Positions 23,537 through 32,035 of a stretch of DNA of 54,316 nucleotides are shown piece after piece. Every line of letters starts with the position of its first letter. Position 1 is the first letter of the stretch. The notes beneath the pieces are model-generated. The model was not told the origin of the DNA. It saw only the letters and a program-made list of their open reading frames with translations, and searched no databases. Origin of the DNA: Pseudonocardia kujensis. GTDB lineage: Bacteria; Actinomycetota; Actinomycetes; Mycobacteriales; Pseudonocardiaceae. The DNA is taken from the NCBI RefSeq assembly GCF_021283305.1, contig NZ_JAJSOK010000054.1, positions 1 through 54,316 on the forward strand. Direction: 5' to 3'. The position numbers and the translations under genes were made by a program.

Positions 23537-24891
23537 GCGGGGGTGTCTCCTGCGGGGGTCGGCGTGAGGGCGGTGGAGAGGTCGGGGACGGTCCGGTCGT
23601 CGAGGCGGTAGGTGCCGTCGGGCAGGGCGACGACGTCGAGGTGGGCCTCGTGCGGCGCCCCGCACCGCCGCACGCAGCCGACGACGTGGGCGCGGGGCAG
23701 GGCACCGGTCCCGGCGAGCACGGCCCGGACGTCGGCCCGGACGTCGGCGTGCGACTTCGCGCACCCGGGGCGGCCGGCGCAGGCGCTGACGGCCAGGGCG
23801 GGCGCGTCGGCCGCGAGCACGAACCCGTGGGCACGCAGGCGTTGCCGGGCGTCGGGCGCGGGGTCGGGCAGCACGAGCGTGCGCCAGGGCGTCACGATCG
23901 TCTCGGGTGCCGCGGCGGCGAGCCCGCGCAGCTGCGCGGCCGAGATCTCGCCCAGCACGGGGGCGACGCCGAGGGCCTCGCCGCCGTCGTCGCGGGGGAT
24001 CGGGCCGATCGGCGTGCGCGTCCCGGGGTGCGGGAGCGCGCGACTCGCGGCGCCGGAACTCGCGACTCGCGCTTCAAGGACTCCCGACTCGCGCTGGGGG
24101 ATCTCGCGGCTCGCGCCGCCGGAGCTCGCGGCTCCCGGTGCCGGATCTCCCGACTCGCGGAGGAGGGCGGCGGCGATGCGGGCCGGGGCGTCCGGGACCT
24201 CGGCGGCGCGCCAGGCACCCGTGCAGCCCGCCCGCTCCTCCTCGCGGAGGGTGAGAAAGACCTCAGCGGCGGCGACGAGCAGGGCGGGAGCGGCGGTGGG
24301 AGCGCACGTCACGGCCGTCGACACCCCGGCGACCTGCAGGAAACCCTCGTCGGCGGCGGTCGCGACCCAGCAGAGGTCCGGTCGCTCGGCCGCGACATCA
24401 CCTGACCCGTCGTCGAGGGCGAACAGGAACCGGCCGGGCAGGTCGGCGAGCGCGGGACGGGTGCAGAGGGCCTCGTCGAGGGCGCGGGCCAGGCCCCGGA
24501 CGTCGGCCCGTCCGCCGGTCAGGCCGGACAGCGGCGAGGCCAGGACGTTGCGCACCCGTTCGTGCGTCGGTGCCGGGACCAGGCCGGCCGCGGTGAGCCG
24601 CGAGACGAGCCGCGGGTCCTCCCGGTCCAGCCCTCTGAGCTGCAGGTTCCCCCGTGAGGTGAGGTGCACCGCGCCGTCGCCCAGCTCCTCGGCGCACGCC
24701 GCGAGCACCCGTAGCTGGGCCGCCGCGACCACCCCGCCCGGCAGGCGGACGCGGGCCAGGGCGCCGTCGGCCGCGTCGTGCGGGGCGAGCACGCCGGGGC
24801 AGGCGTCGGCGCGCGTGCGGGCGGCCGGAGGAGGGGTGGGCACGGCAGCCCGGGTCGGTGGCGGGTGGGGCACAGCAGGCACTGTAAACAC
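23533..24891 (-). CDS. cobG: Precorrin-3B synthase with a repeat-encoded insertion
   Basis: The 452-residue protein of the sulfite/nitrite-reductase fold performs the O2-dependent hydroxylation and lactonisation of precorrin-3A, which marks the pathway as aerobic. It has the N-terminal ferredoxin-like halves (DGALARVRLPGGVVAAAQL, HLTSRGNLQLRGL) and C-terminal Fe-S cysteines in SACAGRPGCAKSHADVR and VVGCVRRCGAPHEA. Residues about 245-285 (for example REIPQRESGVLEARVASSG) have no counterpart in the family. They are encoded by six 22-bp repeats inserted without breaking the frame, between the two structural halves. GTG 24891 is used; the true start could be slightly downstream. Confidence 0.92.
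   Translation of the reverse strand: MFTVPAVPHPPPTRAAVPTPPPAARTRADACPGVLAPHDAADGALARVRLPGGVVAAAQLRVLAACAEELGDGAVHLTSRGNLQLRGLDREDPRLVSRLTAAGLVPAPTHERVRNVLASPLSGLTGGRADVRGLARALDEALCTRPALADLPGRFLFALDDGSGDVAAERPDLCWVATAADEGFLQVAGVSTAVTCAPTAAPALLVAAAEVFLTLREEERAGCTGAWRAAEVPDAPARIAAALLRESGDPAPGAASSGGASREIPQRESGVLEARVASSGAASRALPHPGTRTPIGPIPRDDGGEALGVAPVLGEISAAQLRGLAAAAPETIVTPWRTLVLPDPAPDARQRLRAHGFVLAADAPALAVSACAGRPGCAKSHADVRADVRAVLAGTGALPRAHVVGCVRRCGAPHEAHLDVVALPDGTYRLDDRTVPDLSTALTPTPAGDTPA
24041..24172. repeat. Six 22-bp repeats inside cobG (locus C)
   Basis: CGACTCGCG or close variants begin at 24041, 24063, 24085, 24107, 24129 and 24151, exactly 22 bp apart. Six units make 132 bp, or 44 codons, so the cobG frame is kept. 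Unit sequences are more diverged than in the intergenic array. Confidence 0.93.
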
Positions 24892-24924
24892 GAACCGGGC
24901 GGCTTGACGCGGAGTGATCCCGTT

Positions 24925-25100
24925 GCGGAGAGTGGGCCCGAGACAACCGCATACGGCGAGCGGGACCAGGAAGACCGGTGCGAGTCCGGCGCGGTCCCGC
25001 CACTGTCACCGGGGAGCAGACCCCGCACGGACGGCCACGGGGAGACCTGGAAGGCCGGGGCGAGCGCGGATCCGGGAGCCAGGACACTGACCCGCGCGCC
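24925..25100 (+). ncRNA. Cobalamin (B12) riboswitch before cobN
   Basis: The conserved core is clear at 24969-25006: GGAAGACCGGTGCGAGTCC, then GGCGCGGTCCCGCCACTGT. The B12 box follows as GAGCCAGGACACTGACCCGC around 25076-25095. It is transcribed towards cobN, about 50 bases upstream of the start codon, so adenosylcobalamin should repress the chelatase subunit. It lies just upstream of the divergent cobG start. Ends are approximate. Confidence 0.95.
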
Positions 25101-25150
25101 GCGCACCACCCACCGACCCGGGACGCGGATCCCGCAGGAGAGGACGATCG

Positions 25151-28100
25151 ATGACTGCTGCCCCGACCTCCGGCGGCCCGGGGCGGATCCTGCTGCTCTC
25201 GACCTCCGACACCGACCTTCTCTCCGCCCGGGCCTCCGGCGCCGACTTCCGCCTGGCCAACCCCAACCGCGTGCTGCTCGACGAGCTGCCGGCGATGGTC
25301 GCCGAGGCCGCCGTCGTCGTGGTGCGGGTGCTGGGCGGGTACCGGTACTGGGAGGAGGGCCTGGACCTCCTGCGCGCCTCCGGGACCCCGCTCGTCGCGC
25401 TCGGCGGCGAGATGGCGCCCGACGCCGAGATGATGGAGCTGTCCACCGTCCCCGCCGGCGTCGCGGCCGAGGCGCACACCTACCTCGCGCAGGGCGGGGC
25501 CGGCAACCTCCGCCAGCTGCACGCCTTCCTGTCCGACACGGTGCTGCTCACCGGCGAGGGCTTCGCGCCGCCGCTCGCCCTGCCCGAATGGGGAGTGCTG
25601 GAGCGTCCCCGAACCGACGACACGGCTCCCGCGCAGGGCCCGACCGTCGCGGTGCTCTACTACCGCGCCCAGCAGCTCGCCGGGAACACCGCGTACGTCG
25701 AGGCCCTCTGCCGCGCGATCGAGGCCGAGGGCGCCACACCGCTGCCGATCTTCTGTGCCTCGCTGCGTCAGGCCCCGGCCGCGCTGCTGGAGACGCTGAA
25801 GCAGGTCGACGCGATGGTGGTCACCGTGCTCGCGGCCGGCGGGACCAAGCCCGCGCACGCGCAGGCGGGCGGCGAGGACGAGGAGTGGGACGTCGCGGAG
25901 CTCGCCGCGCTCGACGTTCCGATCCTGCAGGGCCTCTGTCTCACCTCCAGCCGCGCCGCCTGGGACTCCAACGACGACGGGCTGTCCCCGCTCGACGTCG
26001 CCACCCAGGTCGCCGTGCCCGAGTTCGACGGCCGGCTGATCACCGTGCCGTTCTCGTTCAAGGAGGTCGACCCGGACGGGCTGTCGGTCTACGTCCCGGA
26101 CAAGGAGCGGGCCGCGCGGGTCGCCGGCATCGCCGTCCGGCACGCCGAGCTGCGGCGGATTCCCAACGCGGACAAGAGGATCGTGCTGATGCTCAGCGCG
26201 TACCCGACCAAGCACGCGCGGATCGGCAACGCGGTCGGTCTGGACACTCCCGCCTCGACCGTCGCCCTGCTGCAGGCCATGGACCGCGCGGGCTACGACG
26301 TCGGCGAGTTCCCCGGCGTGGTGGCGGGCGACGGCGACGCCCTCATCCACGCCCTCATCGAGGCCGGCGGGCAGGACCCGGACTGGCTGACCGAGGAGAA
26401 GCTGGCGGGCAACCCGATCCGGATCTCCGCCGCGCAGTACCAGCAGTGGTTCGACACGCTCCCGGAGGACTTCCGTTCCGGTGTGATCGAGCACTGGGGG
26501 CAGCCGCCGGGTGAGCACTACGTCCAGGACGGCGACATCGTCGTCGCGGCGCTGCGGTCCGGGAACGTCACGCTGATCGTCCAGCCGCCCCGCGGCTTCG
26601 GCGAGAACCCGGTCGCGATCTACCACGACCCGGACCTGCCGCCCTCGCACCACTACCTGGCGGCCTACCGGTGGCTCGCCGCCCGGGAGAGCGACGGCGG
26701 GTTCGGCGCGCACGCGATCGTCCACATCGGGAAGCACGGCAACCTGGAGTGGCTGCCGGGCAAGACCCTGGGCATGTCCGCCTCCTGCGGCACGGACGCA
26801 GCCCTCGGTGACCTCCCGCTGATCTACCCGTTCCTGGTCAACGACCCGGGCGAGGGCACCCAGGCCAAGCGGCGGGCGCACGCCACGCTCGTCGACCACC
26901 TGATCCCGCCGATGGCCCGTGCCGAGACCTACGGCGACATCTCCCGGCTGGAGCAGCTGCTCGACGAACACGCCAACGTCTCCGCGCTCGACCCGGCCAA
27001 GCTCCCCGCGATCCGCCAGCAGATCTGGACGCTGATGACCGCGGCGAAGATGGACCACGACCTGGGGCTCGACCAGCGCCCGCACGAGGCCGAGTTCGAC
27101 GACATGCTCCTGCACGTCGACGGCTGGCTGTGCGAGATCAAGGACGTCCAGATCCGGGACGGCCTGCACGTGCTCGCGGCGGCTCCGGAGGGCGACACAC
27201 GGGTCGACCTGGTCCTCGCGATGCTCCGCGCCCGGCAGATGTGGGGCGGCGAGCAGAACGTCCCCGGCCTGCGCGAGGCCCTCGGCCTGGTCGAGGACGG
27301 CACCGAGGCGCGTGGCGTCGTCGACGAGATCGAGCAGCTGGCCCACGCCCTGGTCGCCGACATGGAGGCCGCCGGCTGGGACCCCGACGCCGCCTCGGCG
27401 GTGGTGAGCGCGCGACTCGGCAGCCCGGAAGTCCCGACTCGCGCTGCAGGAACTCCCGACTCGCGGAACGGGCAGCAGGATCCCGCGAGTCGGGAGGAAC
27501 AGCACCGCGAGTCGGGAGCTTCGGCAGCGCGAGTCGGGAGCTTCGAACACTCCGACGGGACGGACAGGGCGGCGACCGTGGAGCGGATCCTGCGGTTCGC
27601 GGCGAGCGAGATCGTGCCGCGGCTGGCGGAGACCGCGCACGAGATCGACCGCGTCCTGCACGCGCTGGACGGCGGGTTCGTCCCGGCAGGGCCGTCGGGG
27701 AGCCCTCTGCGCGGGCTGATCAACGTCCTCCCGACCGGCCGGAACTTCTACTCGGTGGACCCGAAGGCGGTGCCGAGCCGGCTGGCCTGGGAGACCGGGC
27801 AGGCGATGGCGGAGTCCCTCGTCGACCGCTACCGCCGCGACCACGACGGCGAGTACCCGCGGTCGGTCGGCCTGTCGGTGTGGGGCACCTCCGCCATGCG
27901 GACCAGCGGCGACGACGTGGCGGAGGTCTTCGCGCTCCTCGGCGTCCGGCCCGTGTGGGACGAGATGTCCCGGCGCGTCACGACGCTCGAGGTGATCGAC
28001 CTCGAGGAGCTCGGCCGCCCGCGCATCGACGTGACGGTCCGCATCTCCGGCTTCTTCCGGGACGCGTTCCCGCACGTCCTGGCCCTGCTCGACGACGCAG

Positions 28101-28921
28101 TCCAGCTCGTCGGCGACCTGGACGAGACCGCCGAGCAGAACTTCGTGCGCGCACACGTCACGCAGGACGAGCAGCGCACGGGCGACCGGCGCCGCGCCAC
28201 CACGCGGATCTTCGGTTCCAAGCCCGGCACGTACGGCGCGGGGCTGCTGCAGCTCGTCGACTCCAGGAACTGGCGCGACGACGCCGACCTCGCCGAGGTC
28301 TACACGACCTGGGGCGGCTACGCCTACGGCCGCGGGCTGGACGGCGCCCCCGCGCGGGACGACATGGAGACGGCCTACCGGCGGATCGCGGTGGCGGCCA
28401 AGAACACCGACACCCGCGAGCACGACATCGCCGACTCGGACGACTACTACCAGTACCACGGCGGCATGGTCGCGACCGTCCGCACGCTGACCGGCACCGC
28501 GCCCGAGGCGTACGTCGGCGACTCGACCCGGCCCGACGCCGTCCGGACCCGGACCCTGCACGAGGAGACCGCCCGCGTCTTCCGCGCCCGGGTGGTCAAC
28601 CCGCGCTGGATCGAGGCCATGCGCCGGCACGGGTACAAGGGCGCCTTCGAGATGGCGGCCACCGTCGACTACCTGTTCGGCTGGGACGCCACGACCGGTG
28701 TCGTCGCGGACTGGCAGTACGAGAAGCTCACCGAGTCCTACGTCCTCGACCTGGACAACCGGAAGTTCCTGTCCGAGTCGAACCCGTGGGCGTTGCACGG
28801 CATGGCCGAGCGCCTGCTCGAGGCGGTGGAGCGCGGGCTGTGGGAGGCGCCGGAGCAGGCCACGCTCGACGCGTTGCGGCAGGCCTACCTGGAGACCGAG
28901 GGCGACCTCGAGGCCGAGTGA
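25151..28921 (+). CDS. cobN: Cobaltochelatase large subunit with a repeat-encoded insertion
   Basis: The 1256-residue subunit inserts Co into hydrogenobyrinic acid a,c-diamide with CobS and CobT, which are not in this window. Family motifs include ILLLSTSDTDLLSAR, HIGKHGNLEWLPGK, SCGTDAALGDLPLIYPFLVN, RNFYSVDPKAVPS, SVWGTSAMRTSGDD, RIFGSKPGTYGAGLLQL and YGRGLDGAPARDDME. Residues about 752-799 (for example EVPTRAAGTPDSRNGQQD) are foreign to the family and encoded by a head-to-head array of 22-bp repeats. The insertion sits in a poorly conserved linker. The gene follows a B12 riboswitch; ribosome site AGGAGAGG precedes ATG 25151. Confidence 0.96.
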   Translation: MTAAPTSGGPGRILLLSTSDTDLLSARASGADFRLANPNRVLLDELPAMVAEAAVVVVRVLGGYRYWEEGLDLLRASGTPLVALGGEMAPDAEMMELSTVPAGVAAEAHTYLAQGGAGNLRQLHAFLSDTVLLTGEGFAPPLALPEWGVLERPRTDDTAPAQGPTVAVLYYRAQQLAGNTAYVEALCRAIEAEGATPLPIFCASLRQAPAALLETLKQVDAMVVTVLAAGGTKPAHAQAGGEDEEWDVAELAALDVPILQGLCLTSSRAAWDSNDDGLSPLDVATQVAVPEFDGRLITVPFSFKEVDPDGLSVYVPDKERAARVAGIAVRHAELRRIPNADKRIVLMLSAYPTKHARIGNAVGLDTPASTVALLQAMDRAGYDVGEFPGVVAGDGDALIHALIEAGGQDPDWLTEEKLAGNPIRISAAQYQQWFDTLPEDFRSGVIEHWGQPPGEHYVQDGDIVVAALRSGNVTLIVQPPRGFGENPVAIYHDPDLPPSHHYLAAYRWLAARESDGGFGAHAIVHIGKHGNLEWLPGKTLGMSASCGTDAALGDLPLIYPFLVNDPGEGTQAKRRAHATLVDHLIPPMARAETYGDISRLEQLLDEHANVSALDPAKLPAIRQQIWTLMTAAKMDHDLGLDQRPHEAEFDDMLLHVDGWLCEIKDVQIRDGLHVLAAAPEGDTRVDLVLAMLRARQMWGGEQNVPGLREALGLVEDGTEARGVVDEIEQLAHALVADMEAAGWDPDAASAVVSARLGSPEVPTRAAGTPDSRNGQQDPASREEQHRESGASAARVGSFEHSDGTDRAATVERILRFAASEIVPRLAETAHEIDRVLHALDGGFVPAGPSGSPLRGLINVLPTGRNFYSVDPKAVPSRLAWETGQAMAESLVDRYRRDHDGEYPRSVGLSVWGTSAMRTSGDDVAEVFALLGVRPVWDEMSRRVTTLEVIDLEELGRPRIDVTVRISGFFRDAFPHVLALLDDAVQLVGDLDETAEQNFVRAHVTQDEQRTGDRRRATTRIFGSKPGTYGAGLLQLVDSRNWRDDADLAEVYTTWGGYAYGRGLDGAPARDDMETAYRRIAVAAKNTDTREHDIADSDDYYQYHGGMVATVRTLTGTAPEAYVGDSTRPDAVRTRTLHEETARVFRARVVNPRWIEAMRRHGYKGAFEMAATVDYLFGWDATTGVVADWQYEKLTESYVLDLDNRKFLSESNPWALHGMAERLLEAVERGLWEAPEQATLDALRQAYLETEGDLEAE
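27413..27536. repeat. Head-to-head 22-bp repeats inside cobN (locus D)
   Basis: Three forward cores start at 27413, 27435 and 27457, and three reverse cores (CGCGAGTCG) at 27484, 27506 and 27528, each set with a period of exactly 22 bp. The two triplets face each other around about 27475, forming a large imperfect palindrome that stays in frame in cobN. Confidence 0.93.
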
Positions 28922-28960
28922 CCGACGCGGGCGACCGACCGCGCAGCCGGACCGAGCAGG

Positions 28961-29042
28961 GATCCATGACGCTGCCGGGACGGGTCGTCGAGCGCGTCAT
29001 GGATCCACGACGCTGGCGGGGCGGGTCGTCGAGCGCGTCATG
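28961..29042. repeat. Two tandem 41-bp repeats downstream of cobN
   Basis: Units 28961-29001 and 29002-29042 are identical except for three bases. Each ends in GCGTCATGGATCC, and the first begins with its complement GGATCCATGACGC (28960-28972), so the unit can also fold as a 13-bp hairpin. It may end the cobN transcript. The remaining parts of the 239-bp gap (28922-29160) show nothing else. Confidence 0.85.
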
Positions 29043-29160
29043 GATCCCTACTGCGGTCGGACCTCGGCCTGCACCGGGTCCTGAGCCGTACCGGAACTAC
29101 GTATCGACGGCGGCCCCCGCCGGCCCGGACACTCGGGTCCTCGCCCCGAGGAGGCCACCG

Positions 29161-29892
29161 ATGGAGACCGTCGTCGACGAGATCGCGCCCGACCTCTACC
29201 GGCTGTCCACGTACGTGGAGCCGGTGGACCTCGCGTTCAACCAGTACCTGGTGGCGGGGGAGGAGCCACTGCTCTTCCACTGCGGCCCGCGGCAGATGTT
29301 CCCGCTGGTCAGCGGCGCCGTGGCCCGGGTGCTGCCGGTCGAGCGGCTGCGCTGGATCTCCTTCGGACACGTCGAGTCGGACGAGTGCGGGTCGATGAAC
29401 GACTGGCTCGCGGTGGCCCCGGAGGCCGAGGTCGTGCACGGCATCCTCGGCGTGATGGTCTCGCTGAACGACCTCGCCGACCGCCCGCCGCGGGCCCTCG
29501 CCGACGGCGAGACGCTCGAGCTCGGCGGGCGGCGGGTGCGGTGGATCGACACCTCGCACGTGCCGCACGGCTGGGAGTCCGGGCTGCTCTACGAGGAGAC
29601 GACCGGGACGTTGCTCTGCGGCGACCTGTTCACGGCGACGGGCCGGACCCCCGCCCTGACCGAGACCGACCCGGTGGGGCCGGCCCTCGCGGCGGAGTCG
29701 ATGTTCCACGCGACCGCCCTGACGCCGGCCACCGGACCTGCGATCCGGGCGCTGGCCGACCTGCGTCCCGAGGCGCTCGGTCTCATGCACGGCCCGGCCT
29801 TCCGCGGGGACACCGCCCTGGCGCTGACCGAGCTGGCCGCGGCCTACGACCGGCTGCTCGACGAGGCCCTGGCCACCCGCACCCCGGCCTGA
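29161..29892 (+). CDS. Metallo-beta-lactamase-fold protein with flavodiiron-type metal motif
   Basis: The 243-residue protein keeps the ligand order of flavodiiron oxygen reductases: HVESDECGSMN (H-x-E-x-D), SHVPHGWESG, LLCGDLF and LMHGPAF. This suggests a non-haem diiron centre. It lacks the flavodoxin domain that classical flavodiiron proteins carry, so it is either a stand-alone ODP-type oxygen-sensing protein or a hydrolase. ATG 29161 follows GAGGAGG. It converges on the MFS gene with a 3-base gap. Confidence 0.82.
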   Translation: METVVDEIAPDLYRLSTYVEPVDLAFNQYLVAGEEPLLFHCGPRQMFPLVSGAVARVLPVERLRWISFGHVESDECGSMNDWLAVAPEAEVVHGILGVMVSLNDLADRPPRALADGETLELGGRRVRWIDTSHVPHGWESGLLYEETTGTLLCGDLFTATGRTPALTETDPVGPALAAESMFHATALTPATGPAIRALADLRPEALGLMHGPAFRGDTALALTELAAAYDRLLDEALATRTPA

Positions 29893-29895
29893 CCC

Positions 29896-31401
29896 CTACG
29901 AGCCGGCGGGCCGGGCGGCGCCCTCCGCCCGGGTGGTGCCGCGCCGGCCGGACGCGGCCAGCGGGCTGGCGACGTCCTCGAGCGACTTCCCCTCGGCGTC
30001 GATCCCGAGGAACCAGGCCACGATGCCGCCCGCGACCATGACCGCGGCGCCGAGGATGTAGCCCCAGAACAACCGGATGGGCTCCGAACCGTCGCCGATC
30101 AGGCCGCCGTAGATCACCGGGCCGAGCGCGCCGAAGCACTGCGCGATGGCGAAGAAGACCGCGATCGCCTTGGCGCGCACCTCGAGCGGGAAGCTCTCGC
30201 TCACGGTGAGGTAGGCCGAGCTCGCCCCGGCCGAGGCGAAGAAGAACACCACGCCCCAGGCGATCGTCTGGGTCACGGCGTCGAGCACCCCCGCCTCGAA
30301 CAGCCACGCGGTGATCGCGAGCAGCACCCCGGAGACGGCGTAGGTCGAGAAGATCATCTTGCGGCGCCCGACGGTGTCGAACAGGTGGCCGAGCACGAGC
30401 GGCCCGGCGAGGTTCCCGACCGCGAAGGCGATCAGGTAGAGCGGCTGCGACGCCGACGGGACGCCGAAGAACTTGCCCAGCACCAGGGTGTAGGTGAAGA
30501 AGATCGCGTTGTAGAGGAAGGACTGGGTGATCATCAACGAGGCGCCGAGGACCGCCCGGGAGGGGTACTCCTTGAACAGCACCCGGGTGAGCGCGAGGTA
30601 GCCGATCTGCCTGGCGGGCGTGAGGTCGATCGCCTTGTTCTCCGGGACCTTCTCCAGGTGCCGGCCGCTCTGCTCGACCTCGTGCTCGATGTAGGAGATC
30701 GACTGCTCGGCCTCCTCGGCACGCCCGTTCATGATCTGCCAGCGCGGGCTCTCCGGCAGGTGCCGGCGCACCACCAGGACGATCAGGCCGAGCACCGGGC
30801 CGAGCAGGAAGCCGATCCGCCAGCCGATGCCCACGTCGAGCACGTGCAGCAGCAGGAGCGTGCCCACCGTCCCGATCAGGGAGCCGGCCCAGTAGGTGCC
30901 GTTGACGGCGATGTCGACCCGGCCGCGGTAGCGCGCCGGGATCAGCTCGTCGATCGCGGAGTTGATCGCCGCGTACTCGCCGCCGATCCCCATGCCCGCG
31001 ACGAAGCGGGTGACGTAGAGGAAGGCCACCCAGCCGGGGCCCGAGCCCAGCGTGAGCGCCGTGAGCCCGCTGCCGACGAGGTAGACGGCCAGCGTGATCA
31101 TGAAGAGGTTGCGGCGGCCGAGCTTGTCCGAGAGCCGCCCGAAGAACAGTGCGCCCACGACCTCGCCCGCGAGGTAGACCGACGCGATCGCGCCGGCCGC
31201 GGCCGAGGACAGGTGCAGTGTGTCGGGCTCGGTCAGCACGTCGGTGATCGCGCTGGCCACGGTGATCTCGAGGCCGTCGAGGATCCACGCGACGCCGAGT
31301 GCGATGACCATGCGGGTGTGGAAGGGCGACCACGGCAGCCGGTCGATGCGGGCGGGGATGAGGCTGCGGACCGTGCCCATGGGCTTGTCGGCGATCGTCA
31401 C
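29896..31401 (-). CDS. MFS transporter (metabolite/aromatic acid:H+ symporter type)
   Basis: The 501-residue carrier has 12 predicted helices. The loop 2-3 motif reads GRLSDKLGRRN and the equivalent in the second half GHLFDTVGRRK, with RFVAGMGIGGEYAAINSAIDE and PESPRWQ as in sugar/metabolite symporters. The start is GTG 31401, six bases after AGGAGG; the longer frame to 31458 lacks a ribosome site and would run through the promoter. A MarR gene lies upstream on the same strand, with a palindrome between them. The substrate is unknown. Confidence 0.9.
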   Translation of the reverse strand: MTIADKPMGTVRSLIPARIDRLPWSPFHTRMVIALGVAWILDGLEITVASAITDVLTEPDTLHLSSAAAGAIASVYLAGEVVGALFFGRLSDKLGRRNLFMITLAVYLVGSGLTALTLGSGPGWVAFLYVTRFVAGMGIGGEYAAINSAIDELIPARYRGRVDIAVNGTYWAGSLIGTVGTLLLLHVLDVGIGWRIGFLLGPVLGLIVLVVRRHLPESPRWQIMNGRAEEAEQSISYIEHEVEQSGRHLEKVPENKAIDLTPARQIGYLALTRVLFKEYPSRAVLGASLMITQSFLYNAIFFTYTLVLGKFFGVPSASQPLYLIAFAVGNLAGPLVLGHLFDTVGRRKMIFSTYAVSGVLLAITAWLFEAGVLDAVTQTIAWGVVFFFASAGASSAYLTVSESFPLEVRAKAIAVFFAIAQCFGALGPVIYGGLIGDGSEPIRLFWGYILGAAVMVAGGIVAWFLGIDAEGKSLEDVASPLAASGRRGTTRAEGAARPAGS

Positions 31402-31445
31402 GAGAACCTCCTGGGAGTGCGACCACCGCGCTACCCCGAAGTTCT

Positions 31446-31461
31446 TTGCGTTATGCAACGC
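31446..31461. promoter_or_regulatory. MarR-type operator before the MFS gene
   Basis: TTGC-N5-GCAA (31446-31458), nested with GCGTT-ATGC-AACGC (31448-31461), lies about 45-60 bases upstream of the MFS start. Such a short AT-richer palindrome in very GC-rich DNA, next to a MarR gene, is a plausible binding site for that regulator. Confidence 0.5.
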
Positions 31462-31507
31462 CGTTGTGGGCCGGTCCGGATCGTCCGGATCCGACCGCCC
31501 GAACGGC

Positions 31508-31933
31508 TCAGCGCGCCAGGCCGCCGAGGTGTCGGAGCAGCTCGCCCGCGGCGGGGCCGAGCTCCCGCAGCAGTGCCGCCTCGACCTCCCGCACCGCCGG
31601 CGCCAGCTGCCCGTGCAGCTCCCGCCCGCGGTCCGACAGCAGCACCAGCACGCGGCGGCGGTCGGTCTCGTCGACGCGGCGGTACACGAGCCCCTGGTCG
31701 ATCAGCCGGTCGACGATCTTGGTCAAGGTGGGGGCGGGGACCCGGACGGCCGCGGCGATCCCGCTCATCGGGTGCCCCTCGCCGTCGGCGAGCAGGTCGA
31801 GCACGCGCCAGCGGTCGAGGCCGGGGCCGTCGGGGCCCAGGGCCTCCTCGATCCGCCGCTCGACCCGGTGCGCGGCGCCCGCGAGCGCGTCGAGGAGGCC
31901 GATGTCGGTGACCGATGGTGGTGCACTGCTCAC
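31508..31933 (-). CDS. MarR-family transcriptional regulator
   Basis: The 141-residue protein has the winged helix of MarR: WRVLDLLADGEGHPMSGIAAAVRVPAPTLTKIVDRLIDQGLVYRR, then the wing VDETDRRRVLVLLSDRGREL. It starts at GTG 31933 and diverges from the amide-sensor-like gene by 102 bp. The MFS gene follows on the same strand. It probably responds to a small aromatic or amide ligand and controls one or both neighbours; this is inference from position. Confidence 0.93.
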   Translation of the reverse strand: MSSAPPSVTDIGLLDALAGAAHRVERRIEEALGPDGPGLDRWRVLDLLADGEGHPMSGIAAAVRVPAPTLTKIVDRLIDQGLVYRRVDETDRRRVLVLLSDRGRELHGQLAPAVREVEAALLRELGPAAGELLRHLGGLAR

Positions 31934-32035
31934 GGCGGGTCCACTTCCTGCGGGGAGGGGTGACGGGGAGGGGCGTCCTGGTCAAGACTCTCACGGGGAG
32001 GACTCCGACGGCGGACGCGACCGGGGAGGTCCGCG

